NCBI GenBank assembly: GCA_963733915.1
Contig: CAVTEP010000003.1
Location: 124,001 to 188,000 of the forward strand
DNA: 64,000 nt
Direction: 5' to 3'
From: Sulfomarinibacter sp963733915
GTDB lineage: Bacteria > Acidobacteriota > Thermoanaerobaculia > Thermoanaerobaculales > Sulfomarinibacteraceae
Positions 1-9,655 of this stretch are shown here, piece after piece (position 1 is the stretch's first letter; each line of letters opens with the position of its first letter). The position numbers and the translations under genes are program-made. The notes below the pieces were generated by a model. The model ran no database searches. It saw only the letters and a list, made by a program, of their open reading frames with translations, and was not told the DNA's origin.

Positions 1-89
1 ATCGGCGCTCATATTCTGCTCAACTCCCAGATCTGAAAATGATATTCCCTCACGGTCAGGGCCGCGCGCGTTCACTACCCCTCCTGCCG

Positions 90-875
90 TTACCTGAGAA
101 TCACTCCGCGTTCCGAGCTTTCGATGAACTCGAGCACGACGTCCACGTCCGGTTGACCGCCCAGCTCTTCCCTGATGCGCACCAGGGCCTGAGACGTGTT
201 GAGCTTCGGGTCGTTCAGGAATCTCCAGGCCTGCTTGAGGGCCTTGCGCCGCTCAGGGGAGAAGCCCTTGCGCTCGAGACCGATGGTGTTTGGACCGTAG
301 CACTTCGAAGGCCGGTTGCCGACCGTGCTCATGTACGGCAGACAGTCCTTGTTGGCGCCCGTAAAGGCGCCGAGAAATGCGTACTGTCCGATGCGGGTGA
401 ACTGGTGCACCGCCGACAGCGCTCCCACGGTCGCAAAGTCGCCCACCTCAACGTGCCCGGCCAGGGTGGCGCTGTTGGCGAAAATCGTCTGCGAACCGAC
501 CTGGCAGTCGTGGGCGACGTGGGAGTAGGACATGAAGAGACCCTGGTCGCCGATTCGCGTGACGCCGCCGCCGCCGGGCGTTCCCCGGTGGACGGTGACA
601 AACTCGCGGAACCAGTTGTCGTGGCCGATCTCGAGCTTCGTCGCCTCGCCCGCATACTTGAGATCTTGCGGCGGAGCGCCGATCGAGCAATGGCTCTCGA
701 AGCGATTGCGCTCGCCGACGCTGGTGCCGCTGCCGAGGCGACTGAAGGGTCCGACCTCACAGTCGGCGCCGATGCTCACACCGGCTTCGATGACTGTGTA
801 TGGACCGACAACCACGCCATCGGCCAATTCCGCAGTCGGATCAATGATTGCCGTCGGGTGAATACGTGCAGCCAT
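90..875 (-). CDS. lpxA: UDP-N-acetylglucosamine O-acyltransferase LpxA
   Basis: LpxA transfers a 3-hydroxyacyl chain from ACP to the 3-OH of UDP-GlcNAc, the first step of lipid A synthesis, in the cytoplasm. The 261-residue length is normal for the family. The N-terminal half is a run of hexapeptide repeats (left-handed beta-helix), including SYSHVAHDC with the histidine expected at the catalytic position, followed by an alpha-helical C-terminal domain. It is the last complete gene of the lpxD-fabZ-lpxA series and its start abuts the fabZ stop. Downstream (positions 1-89) no complete gene is visible; an ATG at 12-10 on the minus strand could begin the next gene of the operon but only four codons lie in the window. 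Confidence 0.96.
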   Translation of the reverse strand: MAARIHPTAIIDPTAELADGVVVGPYTVIEAGVSIGADCEVGPFSRLGSGTSVGERNRFESHCSIGAPPQDLKYAGEATKLEIGHDNWFREFVTVHRGTPGGGGVTRIGDQGLFMSYSHVAHDCQVGSQTIFANSATLAGHVEVGDFATVGALSAVHQFTRIGQYAFLGAFTGANKDCLPYMSTVGNRPSKCYGPNTIGLERKGFSPERRKALKQAWRFLNDPKLNTSQALVRIREELGGQPDVDVVLEFIESSERGVILR

Positions 876-1303
876 CAGCGATCCCCCAGAACAGACATCA
901 TGTCCGCCTCGCAGACCACGTCCTCGCCGACCAGAGCGCGGCCGTGGATCTTGGCGAAACCCTTTCTTTTCGCCACCACCTCGACCTCGAAGATCAGTTG
1001 GTCGCCCGGCACGACCGGTTTGCGAAAGCGGCAGTTGTCGATGCCGGTGAAATAGAAGAGCTTGTTTTCTCGGTCCTCCACCTGGCCGAAGAGCAGAAAC
1101 CCGCCCGCCTGCGCCATCGCTTCGACGATCAGGACCCCAGGCATCACCGGCAACTCCGGGAAGTGGCCCATGAAGTGCGGCTCGTTGACGGTCACGTTTT
1201 TCACGGCGCGGATCGTGTTTTCGGTCATCTCCAACACCCGATCAATGAGTAGGAACGGGTATCGGTGCGGCATCAGCGCGAGTATTTCCGAAATGTCGTT
1301 CAT
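875..1303 (-). CDS. fabZ: 3-hydroxyacyl-[ACP] dehydratase FabZ
   Basis: FabZ dehydrates (3R)-hydroxyacyl-ACP in fatty acid elongation. The 142-residue hot-dog protein begins MNDISEILALMPHRYPFLL. The conserved GHFPELPVMPG stretch carries the active-site histidine, and the LIVEAMAQAGG stretch that follows carries the catalytic glutamate. I chose the ATG at 1303 rather than an upstream start because it overlaps the lpxD stop as ATGA, giving translational coupling, and because it matches the usual FabZ N-terminus. It shares one base with the lpxA start. Pairing with lpxD and lpxA is the normal arrangement that balances phospholipid and lipid A synthesis. Confidence 0.96.
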   Translation of the reverse strand: MNDISEILALMPHRYPFLLIDRVLEMTENTIRAVKNVTVNEPHFMGHFPELPVMPGVLIVEAMAQAGGFLLFGQVEDRENKLFYFTGIDNCRFRKPVVPGDQLIFEVEVVAKRKGFAKIHGRALVGEDVVCEADMMSVLGDR

Positions 1304-2334
1304 GAACTCGACTCCTCGATTTCGGCGAGTCGTTTTTCCAGCTCCTTCACCTTCTGTCGAAGGCCGTCGAGCCGCTGGAGATTGGCGTTTGCCTTCAACC
1401 ACTCACGGTGGGGCCGAGCCGGCGCGCCCGCCACCGTGGTGCCGTCAGGCACATCCTTGAAAACAGCCGCACGCGCCGCCACCACGACACCGCTGCCGAT
1501 CTTGAGGTGGCCCGCCGATCCCGCCTGTCCGGCAAAGACCGTGTGGTGGCCGATCTCGGTCGAACCGGATATCCCGACCAGCGACACCAGCAGGCAGTGC
1601 TCACCGACCCGTACGTTGTGGGCGATCTGGACGAGGTTGTCGACCTTGGTGCCGCGACCGATACGGGTCTCACCGAGGGCCGCGCGGTCGACACACACGT
1701 TGGCGCCGAGTTCGACGTCGTCCTCGATCACGACGGTTCCGACCTGCGGTACCTTGTGATGAAGCCCGTCGACCGTGGCAAAACCGAAGCCGTCGGAGCC
1801 GATCACCGCGCCCGACTGGACAATGCAACGGTCTCCGATCCGGCAACGATCCTCGACCACGACCCGCGGGTGGAGCAGGCAGTCGTCGCCAACGACGACA
1901 CCGGGACCGAGGATACAGCCGGCGCCGACCACGGTTCGTTTGCCGATCCTGGATCCCGCCGCCACCGACGCCAGCGGGCCGACTGAGGCACCTTCTCCCA
2001 ACTCGACATCGTCCGCCACCACGGCGGATGGATGAATCCCCGGTTCGGGACGCTGCACGGGATAGAAAAGCTCGAGGGCGCGGGCCAGCGCGAGGTAGGG
2101 CTCGTCACACACCAGGAGGTTGCGCCCGGGCACGGTCGCAGGATCTGCCACCAGGATGGCCCCGGCGGCGGAAGAGCGGGCCTCCTCCACATACTTCGGG
2201 TTGTGGAGGAAGCTCAGGTGCTCAGATTCGGCGGTGGCCAACGGCCGGACGCCGACAACCACGTGGTCTGCGTCGCCGATCAGAGTCGCCCCGAGATCGG
2301 TTGCGAGCTTGGCGAGTGGGACGCGAAAACTCAC
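1300..2334 (-). CDS. lpxD: UDP-3-O-(3-hydroxyacyl)glucosamine N-acyltransferase LpxD
   Basis: LpxD adds the N-linked hydroxyacyl chain in the third step of lipid A synthesis. The 344-residue protein has the typical N-terminal uridine-binding domain (about residues 1-95), then a long left-handed beta-helix of hexapeptide repeats, with the conserved QIAHNV motif holding the catalytic histidine, and a C-terminal helix ending in a charged coiled stretch (KVKELEKRLAEIE). Its start overlaps the stop of the skp-like gene by four bases and its stop overlaps the fabZ start by four bases, so these genes are almost certainly cotranscribed and translationally coupled. Confidence 0.96.
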   Translation of the reverse strand: MSFRVPLAKLATDLGATLIGDADHVVVGVRPLATAESEHLSFLHNPKYVEEARSSAAGAILVADPATVPGRNLLVCDEPYLALARALELFYPVQRPEPGIHPSAVVADDVELGEGASVGPLASVAAGSRIGKRTVVGAGCILGPGVVVGDDCLLHPRVVVEDRCRIGDRCIVQSGAVIGSDGFGFATVDGLHHKVPQVGTVVIEDDVELGANVCVDRAALGETRIGRGTKVDNLVQIAHNVRVGEHCLLVSLVGISGSTEIGHHTVFAGQAGSAGHLKIGSGVVVAARAAVFKDVPDGTTVAGAPARPHREWLKANANLQRLDGLRQKVKELEKRLAEIEESSS

Positions 2335-2849
2335 TGGGCGGTGTTGAACCGTCGAATCACCTCGTCGGTGATGTCGACCGCCTCATCCGCATACACCAGT
2401 CCGGACTGGAACTTGTTGAAGATCAGGGTCAGACCCTGCTCATCACCAAGGGCGTTGATGATCGGCAGGATCCGTTCCTCGAGAGCACCGAGCTCCCGGC
2501 GCTGCGCCTCTTGGAGCTCACGCTGTGCGTCGTCCTGGAAGCGCCGAATCGAGATCTGTTTGTCCTCGATCTCCTTGCTCATCTCGGCCTGCCGCACCTC
2601 CGAAACAGTGAATCTTTGCTTGTTGAACTGCTCCTGGAGGGCCGCCAGCTCCTTTTGCAGGGTCTGTCCCTGTTGCGCCTTGGCATCCGACAGCGTCCTC
2701 AGCTTCTGCATGACCTCTTTGCCGGGGTCGGATTCCGTGACCACGCGTTGCACATCGATCACCGCGGCCTTGATCTGCGCCGCCGCCGGCAGCGCCACCG
2801 CCACGACGAGCGCCGCCAACACCGCCGCACGCACCATCGAACGATTCAT
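2331..2849 (-). CDS. skp: OmpH/Skp-family periplasmic chaperone
   Basis: Skp-like chaperones hold unfolded outer-membrane proteins in the periplasm and pass them to the BamA machine. The ATG at 2849 opens a clear signal peptide (MNRSMVRAAVLAALVVAVALP, cleavage after AAAQ), followed by the conserved IDVQRVV start of the OmpH domain and a long charged coiled coil rich in Q, E and K (about residues 50-130). The mature protein is about 150 residues, normal for Skp. An upstream extension of the frame lies inside bamA and is rejected. It sits 17 bases after bamA and overlaps lpxD by four bases. Confidence 0.92.
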   Translation of the reverse strand: MNRSMVRAAVLAALVVAVALPAAAQIKAAVIDVQRVVTESDPGKEVMQKLRTLSDAKAQQGQTLQKELAALQEQFNKQRFTVSEVRQAEMSKEIEDKQISIRRFQDDAQRELQEAQRRELGALEERILPIINALGDEQGLTLIFNKFQSGLVYADEAVDITDEVIRRFNTAQ

Positions 2850-2866
2850 GATGTCCTCCTGCACTT

Positions 2867-5284
2867 CTAGAATGTGGTTCCAATCGAAAACTGGAAGTCG
2901 CTGTCTTTCTCGCCCGGATACGGATCGAGATTGTAACCATAGATGAAACGAATCGGCGCCTGGAAGATGGGTAGGAAGATCCGCATCTCTGCACCTGTGG
3001 TCCGTCGCCACAGACTGAAATCCCACCCCTGCTCTTCGACATAGGTATTGCCCATGTCGAAGAAGAGCACGAGCTTGACCGGACCGGCGACCCTGTACTG
3101 GTACTCGAGGTTGACCTGCCAGTAACGGTCACCGCCCAGCCGCACACCGCCCGGACTCACAAAGTAGAAGCCCTCTTCGGTACGCGGCAAGACTGAATAG
3201 TAGGGCAGCCCGCGGAGCGAGCGATCGCCACCCAGGCGGTAACGCTCGTACACCGGGATATCAGATTCGTTGTAGGTCAGAAACTGCCCGGCCTCCGCGT
3301 GGTAGGCGAGAGTGACCTTTTTGGTCCAGGGGTGGAACTGCGTGATACCGACTTCCGGCCGCACATAATCAAAATCTCCACCGAGTGGGCCGCCCGCGAG
3401 ACGGAGGCGGCCGTAGAACGCGGTGCCCCGGTTTGGATCGAAGGGGTCGTCGCGGCTGTCGACGTTGTAGCCCGGGGTGAAGGAGTGAATATTGCCGGTG
3501 AAAACCTCATAGGCAAGCTCGGGTGTGGCGCCGTCCACCGGGGGGATGTCGACCGGCCGTTCGTGGCCGCCGGTGGGCGAGCCGACGTTGCCGGAACGGG
3601 TCACCACGTATTTCGAGTAGTCACTCTGGAATGCGAAGACCCCCGACACCGACGAAAACGGGCCGACGCCGAGGCCCAGTGACAATGTGAGGCCCTTGGT
3701 CTCTCGTTCATAACTCGACAATCCGATTTCGGTGTAATCGATGCCCGATTGGTAGATCGATCCACCGAGCAGAATCCGCCGGTCGAGGAAGTACGGCTCG
3801 GTGTATGACAGCGAGTAGAGGTCTGACCGGCGCCCGAGCTGCAACGACAAGCCCAGCGAGTTGCCGCGCCCGAGGAAGTTTCGAGTGTTGAACTGACCCT
3901 GGATAAAGAAACCGTCGAGCTCTGAGTAACCGGCGCCGAACTGGACGTCGTTCCGTCCGACCTCGTTTCCCTTGACCTTGACATTGACTCTCTTGTTCTC
4001 ATCGTCAAAATCAAACTCGAGCGGCTCCTCCTCGAGCTTCCAGTACCCGAGAGCGTTGACCTTGAAGACCGACGCGCGAAAGACACCCATGTTCATGTAT
4101 TGGCCTTCAGAAATTCGAAACTCACGGCGAAGAACCTTGTCGCGGGTCGTGGTGTTGCCGACGAACTCGAGACGCCCAAGCTGGAAGCGATCGCCCTCGA
4201 AAATGTCCACAGTGACATCGACGATGTGCTCGTCACCTTCACGACGGCTCCACGTCTCGTTGGTGTAGGCGTAGACGTAACCCGAGTTGTGGTAGCCCTC
4301 ACGTACCTTTTCCATCCCGTCCTCGATCGATTTCCTGTGATATGTGCCGCCCACGTTGATATCGAAGGCTTTCTCCAATCCTTCCGTCGTGAAGATCGTC
4401 GCGCCGTTGACCTTGAACGAACCCAGGGTATATGCCGGTCCCTCCTCGATCGGGATCGTGATGTACATCTGGTATTTCTTTTTCTTCAGGGTCTCCGCGT
4501 CCGGATTTTTGGCCACCAATTCCAGCTCGGGCTCTCCAATCTTGACGTCGATGTAACCGCGGTTGCCGTAGAAAGCCCGCAGATTGTCTCGATCTTCGTC
4601 CCACGCCTCCTTGGTGTAGACGATCTTGTCGCCGAAGAAATAACGGAGGCCCTTCTGCTTGGTCTTCTTGAGCACTCCGCGCAGGTTGGAATCTGAAAAA
4701 ACCTGATTGCCGGCGAAGTCGACGGAGGCAATCTTCACCTTGCCACCCTCGTTGATCTGATAAACCACCTTCTTCTTGTTGGCCGCCACATCCGTGACCT
4801 CAAAGCTGACGACCGCGGAGCGGTAACCTTCCTCGTCAAAGATCTCCTTGATGGCTGCCTCGATCCGTCTCAGCTGAGACATCCTCAGAGGTACGTTGCG
4901 CGGTATCTCGATCCCCCGCTCGTCAAGCTTGTCTTTGATATCGGAGGTCGAGACCTTCTTGTTGCCCTCAAAATCCACCGTGGTGACAAACGGCCGCTCC
5001 GTGACAACGATGTACAAGGTCACCGTGTCGTCGTCGTGAGTTTCAGTTTCGATCCGCACGTCTTCGAAAAGCCCGGATTCCCACAACCGGCGATAACCGT
5101 CGGCGATAGCTTCCTGATCGAGCGGGTCCCCAGGTTCGAGACCCAGATAGTATGAGACTGTATCTACCGTCAGGGTGACGCCGCCCTCGACAATGATGTC
5201 CTTGATCGTCGGCTCATCCTCAGCGGCGGCGAACGACGACACCACGATCAGGACGCACACGAGGATCACCGAGCGCACACCCAT
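2867..5284 (-). CDS. bamA: Outer membrane protein assembly factor BamA
   Basis: BamA is the core of the beta-barrel assembly machine in the outer membrane. The 805-residue protein has an N-terminal signal peptide (about residues 1-21), five POTRA-type repeats (about 22-430) and a C-terminal 16-strand barrel of the Omp85 family. The barrel contains the conserved RYRLGGDRSLRG loop segment, a VRGF/Y-type signature, and it ends in an aromatic residue (SIGTTF) as expected for a barrel substrate. The start shares one base with the clpC stop (TGATG). Name clash: this is unrelated to the benzoate-pathway bam genes at 33-44 kb. Confidence 0.96.
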   Translation of the reverse strand: MGVRSVILVCVLIVVSSFAAAEDEPTIKDIIVEGGVTLTVDTVSYYLGLEPGDPLDQEAIADGYRRLWESGLFEDVRIETETHDDDTVTLYIVVTERPFVTTVDFEGNKKVSTSDIKDKLDERGIEIPRNVPLRMSQLRRIEAAIKEIFDEEGYRSAVVSFEVTDVAANKKKVVYQINEGGKVKIASVDFAGNQVFSDSNLRGVLKKTKQKGLRYFFGDKIVYTKEAWDEDRDNLRAFYGNRGYIDVKIGEPELELVAKNPDAETLKKKKYQMYITIPIEEGPAYTLGSFKVNGATIFTTEGLEKAFDINVGGTYHRKSIEDGMEKVREGYHNSGYVYAYTNETWSRREGDEHIVDVTVDIFEGDRFQLGRLEFVGNTTTRDKVLRREFRISEGQYMNMGVFRASVFKVNALGYWKLEEEPLEFDFDDENKRVNVKVKGNEVGRNDVQFGAGYSELDGFFIQGQFNTRNFLGRGNSLGLSLQLGRRSDLYSLSYTEPYFLDRRILLGGSIYQSGIDYTEIGLSSYERETKGLTLSLGLGVGPFSSVSGVFAFQSDYSKYVVTRSGNVGSPTGGHERPVDIPPVDGATPELAYEVFTGNIHSFTPGYNVDSRDDPFDPNRGTAFYGRLRLAGGPLGGDFDYVRPEVGITQFHPWTKKVTLAYHAEAGQFLTYNESDIPVYERYRLGGDRSLRGLPYYSVLPRTEEGFYFVSPGGVRLGGDRYWQVNLEYQYRVAGPVKLVLFFDMGNTYVEEQGWDFSLWRRTTGAEMRIFLPIFQAPIRFIYGYNLDPYPGEKDSDFQFSIGTTF

Positions 5285-7722
5285 CAGCTTTCCTTGCCCT
5301 GGGCTACGACGTCCCGGCCCTCGGGCGCGACCACCGGCCGTCCTCCCTCAACCCGCACATGAATGCCGACTTCGTCCTCATCACGATGCCGGATCAGATA
5401 GTCGGCAACCGCATCCTCGACCCACAGCTTCACCAACCGTCGCAGTGGGCGGGCCCCCGCCTGAGGGTCGATGCCGCACTGCTCGAGCAGCCAGGTCGAG
5501 ACCTCGGGGGCAAATTCGATGCTAACGTTTTTTCTGGCCAGCACGTCGGCCGTTTCCTCGAGCAACAGCTTTGCGACCTCGAGCATGTTGTCGCGGTCGA
5601 GCGAATTGAAGACGATGACCTCGTCAAGGCGATTGATGAATTCGGGTGGGAAGTGACGACGGAGCTCACGATCGACCAGATCGCGAACCTGGCCCGTCTC
5701 CATGCCCTTGCGGTCGCTGGCAAACCCCATGCGTTCCCCATCGACCAATTCACGCCCTCCGAGATTCGAGGTCATGATGATGAGCGTGTTCGTAAAGTCG
5801 ATGACATTGCCATAGTTGTCGGTCAGGCGGCCATCCTCGAGGACCTGCAACAGAAGGTTGTAAATGTCCGGATGCGCCTTTTCGATTTCGTCGAGCAGGA
5901 CGACCGAGTACGGGTTTCGACGAACCTGTTCGGAGAGCTGGCCGCCCTCCTCGAAGCCGACATAGCCGGGCGGCGACCCGATGAGCCTCGACACGGTGTG
6001 CTTCTCCATGTACTCGGACATGTCGAATCGCACCAGCCGCCTCGCATCCTGGAAGAGAAAGCCTGCAAGCTGGCGCGCAACCTCGGTTTTGCCGACACCC
6101 GACGGACCGAGGAATATGAACGAGCCGATCGGCCGGTTGGGGCTGGTGACGCCGAGCCGGCTGCGTCGGATGGCCTTGGCGACCGCCGCAATGGCATCGT
6201 CCTGGCCCACCACACGCTGACGAAGGATCTCCTCCATGCGGCGCAGCCGGTCCGCCTCATCCTCGCCGATCGATGTCACCGGAATGCCCGTCCACGAGGC
6301 TACGACCTCTTCGATGTCCGACCTCTCGACGATCACCCGTTCCGGTGGTTCCTCGGCGTGAGTGGTCTCGAGCATGTCGAGCTCCTCACGCAGGCGAAGC
6401 TCCTCCTCGCGGAGATCGACGGCAAGCTCGAACTCCTTGCGGGAAATCGCCTCCTTCATCCGCGCCACTACGTCTCGAATCTCGTTTTGCACCCGCCGCA
6501 ATGACGACGTTGACGAAACCTGGCGCAGCTTCACCCGCGCCCCCGCTTCGTCGAGCACGTCAATGGCCTTGTCGGGAAATGCGCGATCGGTGATGTAGCG
6601 GCCGGCGTGAGTGACCGCCGAGCGGATCGCATCATCGCTGTAACGGACGCCGTGAAACTCCTCGTAGCGGCTCTGTACGCCCTCGAGGATGGTGATCGTC
6701 TCCTCCTCGGTCGGCTGCCGGACCGTCACTGCCTGGAAACGGCGTGACAACGCCCGGTCCTTTTCCACATACTTCCGGTACTCGCGAACCGTGGTCGCAC
6801 CGATGCAGGTGATCTCGCCGCGCGACAAGGCCGGTTTGATGATATTCGCCGCATCGAGCGATCCTTCGGCCGACCCCGTACCGATGAGCGAGTGGATCTC
6901 GTCGATGAAGATGATGATCTCGGGATGGTCCTGAAGCTCCTTCAAGAGCCCTTTGAGACGTTCCTCGAACTGGCCCCGGTACTTGGTGCCGGCAACCAGC
7001 AACGACAAATCGAGGGCGAGTATCCGCCGATCGGCCAGCAGCATCGGCACCGATCCTTCGACGAACCTGGTCGCCAATCCTTCGACGATTGCGGTCTTGC
7101 CGACCCCGGCGTCGCCGAGCAGCAGCGGGTTGTTCTTGGTCCTCCGGCTGAGAATCTGGACCATCCGCTCGACCTCCTGCTCGCGGCCGATCAGGGGGTC
7201 GAAACCGCCTTCCGAGGCGATCATCGTGAGATCACGCGAGAACTCCGCCATGTGCGGCGTCGCCTGAGCCGTAGCCTCGGCCTCGAGCTCACGACCGCGT
7301 CGCACCACCTCCTCCCGCAGCTGAAACAACTCGACGCCGCGGGCGCTGAGATACTCGGCAGCGGTCGATTCCTCGACCCGCAGCAGTCCGAGTGTCAAAT
7401 GCTCGGAACCGACGCTGGCGTGACCCATGCTCTCGGCCTCGTGGACCGCGAAAGCGAGGGCCTTTTTTGTCTCCTCGGCCAGCGGAAGGTCGGGCGATGT
7501 GCTGACCCGCTCCACGGTCACGCGCGCGCCCAAGAGCTCGTCGCGAAGCTCACGGGGGTTGACGCCCTTCGCCCTCAGAAGTTCGTTGAAGGCCGGATCC
7601 GCTTCCCGAAGCATGCCGAGAAGGACGTGCTGAGATGCGATCGACCGACTACTCGACCGGCTCGCCTCGTAGCGAGCGAAAAACAGGCTGCGCCGTACGT
7701 GTTCGTTAAAACGTTCAAACAT
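5284..7722 (-). CDS. clpC: ATP-dependent Clp protease ATP-binding subunit ClpC-type
   Basis: This is an AAA+ unfoldase that feeds substrates to ClpP or disaggregates proteins. The 812-residue protein shows two N-terminal Clp repeats (about 1-150), a first AAA domain with Walker A GDAGVGKT near residue 205, a UVR-like middle region (FELAVDLREEELRLREE) and a second AAA domain with GPSGVGKTE and LLDEIEKAHPD. The UVR-like segment and length favour ClpC over ClpA/ClpB. The start MFERFNEHVRRSLFFARYEA matches the family; an upstream start 14 codons earlier would lie deep in lolD. It overlaps the end of lolD by eight bases and touches bamA. A ClpC gene inside an envelope-biogenesis operon is notable. 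Confidence 0.95.
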   Translation of the reverse strand: MFERFNEHVRRSLFFARYEASRSSSRSIASQHVLLGMLREADPAFNELLRAKGVNPRELRDELLGARVTVERVSTSPDLPLAEETKKALAFAVHEAESMGHASVGSEHLTLGLLRVEESTAAEYLSARGVELFQLREEVVRRGRELEAEATAQATPHMAEFSRDLTMIASEGGFDPLIGREQEVERMVQILSRRTKNNPLLLGDAGVGKTAIVEGLATRFVEGSVPMLLADRRILALDLSLLVAGTKYRGQFEERLKGLLKELQDHPEIIIFIDEIHSLIGTGSAEGSLDAANIIKPALSRGEITCIGATTVREYRKYVEKDRALSRRFQAVTVRQPTEEETITILEGVQSRYEEFHGVRYSDDAIRSAVTHAGRYITDRAFPDKAIDVLDEAGARVKLRQVSSTSSLRRVQNEIRDVVARMKEAISRKEFELAVDLREEELRLREELDMLETTHAEEPPERVIVERSDIEEVVASWTGIPVTSIGEDEADRLRRMEEILRQRVVGQDDAIAAVAKAIRRSRLGVTSPNRPIGSFIFLGPSGVGKTEVARQLAGFLFQDARRLVRFDMSEYMEKHTVSRLIGSPPGYVGFEEGGQLSEQVRRNPYSVVLLDEIEKAHPDIYNLLLQVLEDGRLTDNYGNVIDFTNTLIIMTSNLGGRELVDGERMGFASDRKGMETGQVRDLVDRELRRHFPPEFINRLDEVIVFNSLDRDNMLEVAKLLLEETADVLARKNVSIEFAPEVSTWLLEQCGIDPQAGARPLRRLVKLWVEDAVADYLIRHRDEDEVGIHVRVEGGRPVVAPEGRDVVAQGKES

Positions 7723-8407
7723 CTTCGAAATGGATGCCCGCAGGCGCGAGGCGAAAGGTCCCATCGCACATGCGGGCGAGTTCTTCGTCGTGGGTCACTA
7801 TAATTGAAGTCAATCCGGCCATCAAATGGAGTTCACGCACGAGCGCGAACACCTGGTCGGAATTCGCGCGATCGAGATTACCGGTTGGCTCGTCCGCCAG
7901 CAACAGGCGCGGCTTCATCGCCAACGCTCGGGCCACCGCCACCCGCTGTTGCTCGCCCCCCGAAAGCTGGTCCGGGAAGTGGTGTGAGCGGTCGGCGATG
8001 GCGACCGCGTCGAGCAGTTCCTCCGCCCGCGCGCGGGCGGCCCCTGCACTGCGGCCCGCTATCCTGAGTGGCAGGGCGATATTGTCGCGCGCATCGAGCT
8101 CGTCGAGCAAATAGTGGTTTTGAAAGACGAAGCCGATCACCTCGTTCCGCAACCCGGCTCGCGCCTCAGCATCCAGACTTCCGACCTCGCGTCCATCGAG
8201 TTCGATGCTGCCCCGGTCAGGTTTGTCGAGGAGGCCGATGAGATGGAGCAGCGTGCTCTTGCCGACGCCGGACGGGCCTACCACCGCCAACATCTGGCCT
8301 TTTTCGACCACGAGGTCGAGCGATCTGAGGACCTCGACCCGCGTGGAGCCGGCGCCAAACCCCTTGCTTACCCCGGCGAGCGACACCAGTGGAGTGGAAT
8401 CACTCAT
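7715..8407 (-). CDS. lolD: Lipoprotein-releasing ABC transporter ATP-binding protein LolD
   Basis: LolD powers extraction of outer-membrane lipoproteins from the inner membrane. The 230-residue ABC ATPase has Walker A GPSGVGKST (about residue 44), Q-loop FVFQNHYLLDEL, signature LSGGEQQRVAVARAL and Walker B LLLADEPTGNLD; QNHYLL is typical of the LolD/MacB subgroup. It is immediately downstream of the permease gene (eight-base overlap), which fixes the assignment as a Lol-type exporter. Confidence 0.94.
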   Translation of the reverse strand: MSDSTPLVSLAGVSKGFGAGSTRVEVLRSLDLVVEKGQMLAVVGPSGVGKSTLLHLIGLLDKPDRGSIELDGREVGSLDAEARAGLRNEVIGFVFQNHYLLDELDARDNIALPLRIAGRSAGAARARAEELLDAVAIADRSHHFPDQLSGGEQQRVAVARALAMKPRLLLADEPTGNLDRANSDQVFALVRELHLMAGLTSIIVTHDEELARMCDGTFRLAPAGIHFEDV

Positions 8408-9548
8408 AGCGCAGACCCTCGGCCGGCTCTCGCCGCGCTACCAGCCTTGACGGGAACCACGAAGCTGTCGCCGCCAGGCTGAGGGCGACCACCATCACCA
8501 GCGCCACCGTGGTGGCTTCAACGCGAAAGGGCACCGAGGAAAAGCCGAATACCCCACGCGGCAGCGGCAGCGCCCCGCTGCGATCGAGAAAAAGCGAAAT
8601 TGCGACGCCGAGGGCCGCACCGAGCGTAGATCCGACCGTACCGATGCCGATTCCGAGCAGGAGAAACAACCTGCGCAGAGCCTTCGGCGGCAGACCGATC
8701 CCGGCCAGAACCGCGAGGTCGACCCGCTTTTCGGCCGCAACCATGGCGACGTTGCAGAGCAGATTGAGCGCGGCCACCACCAGCATCAGGCCGACCGCCA
8801 CAAAGATCATCACCCTCTCCATGGCGAGAGCGAGAAGAAGCGGACGGTGAAGTTCTTCGAGGCCTACAACCCGCAGCGAGTTACCCCCGGCCGCCAACAC
8901 CGATCGCGCCCGGTCCCCTAGGCGCCAGGGATCGTGCGTGTCGCGGATCTCGATCGCCTCGACCACGGTGTCTCCCCACAGGAGTCGCTGGGCCAGCGCC
9001 AGCGGCAAGCTCACGGATCCCTCCTCCGAACCGGGCTCGGGCTCACGAACGCGCGCGATCTCGGCCCGCGCCCGAACTGGCAGGAGACCCATTGGAGTCA
9101 TCCGAAGACGCGGCGAGATGACCTCCACGACGTCACCCGGACCGACCTCGAGGCGACGTGCGAGGATCCGATCGATTTCGACGTCGAGCGCGTCAGAGCG
9201 GCCGACGATCGATGCCGGAACGGCATCGGCCAGCGACGAGACCAGACAGGTGCCACGCACGACCTCCACTAACTCAACCTCTCCGAGTTCTGCTTGCAAG
9301 ACCGAGGCCAACTCTCCCGGATCGAGAAGGCGACGACCGTTTGCCGGCACCACTCGAGCATGGGTGGCCTTGGCGACTATTTCCTCACGAATGCTCGCCT
9401 GGAAGCCCTCGAGCAGCGACAATGTCACTACCAGCGCGAGCACGCCGAGGCCAAGCCCGGCCATCGAAATCATGGTCACGGTGGCGACGTGCGTCCTCCG
9501 TCTGAGACCGATCAGGTAGCATCGCGCCAGATGCAACTCACCCGACAC
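8400..9548 (-). CDS. Lipoprotein-releasing ABC transporter permease (LolC/LolE family)
   Basis: This is the membrane subunit partner of LolD. It has one transmembrane segment near the N-terminus (VTMISMAGLGLGVLALVV), a large periplasmic domain (about residues 50-245) and three C-terminal transmembrane segments, the MacB/LolC/FtsX topology. I prefer the GTG at 9548, which gives a family-like N-terminus (SGELHLARCYLIGLRRR); a TTG at 9608 would add 20 residues. Only one permease gene is present, so the transporter may be a homodimer (LolF-like); the sequence cannot distinguish LolC from LolE. Confidence 0.9.
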   Translation of the reverse strand: MSGELHLARCYLIGLRRRTHVATVTMISMAGLGLGVLALVVTLSLLEGFQASIREEIVAKATHARVVPANGRRLLDPGELASVLQAELGEVELVEVVRGTCLVSSLADAVPASIVGRSDALDVEIDRILARRLEVGPGDVVEVISPRLRMTPMGLLPVRARAEIARVREPEPGSEEGSVSLPLALAQRLLWGDTVVEAIEIRDTHDPWRLGDRARSVLAAGGNSLRVVGLEELHRPLLLALAMERVMIFVAVGLMLVVAALNLLCNVAMVAAEKRVDLAVLAGIGLPPKALRRLFLLLGIGIGTVGSTLGAALGVAISLFLDRSGALPLPRGVFGFSSVPFRVEATTVALVMVVALSLAATASWFPSRLVARREPAEGLRYE

Positions 9549-9655
9549 GTGGTGCCGCCAATTCTGCGAAATTCCGGACACCCGACCGAATCGCCTGGCC
9601 TCGGCCAAAGGCAGGAACGCCTCCCCGCCAGGTATTCAGCACGGTCGTCGTCATC

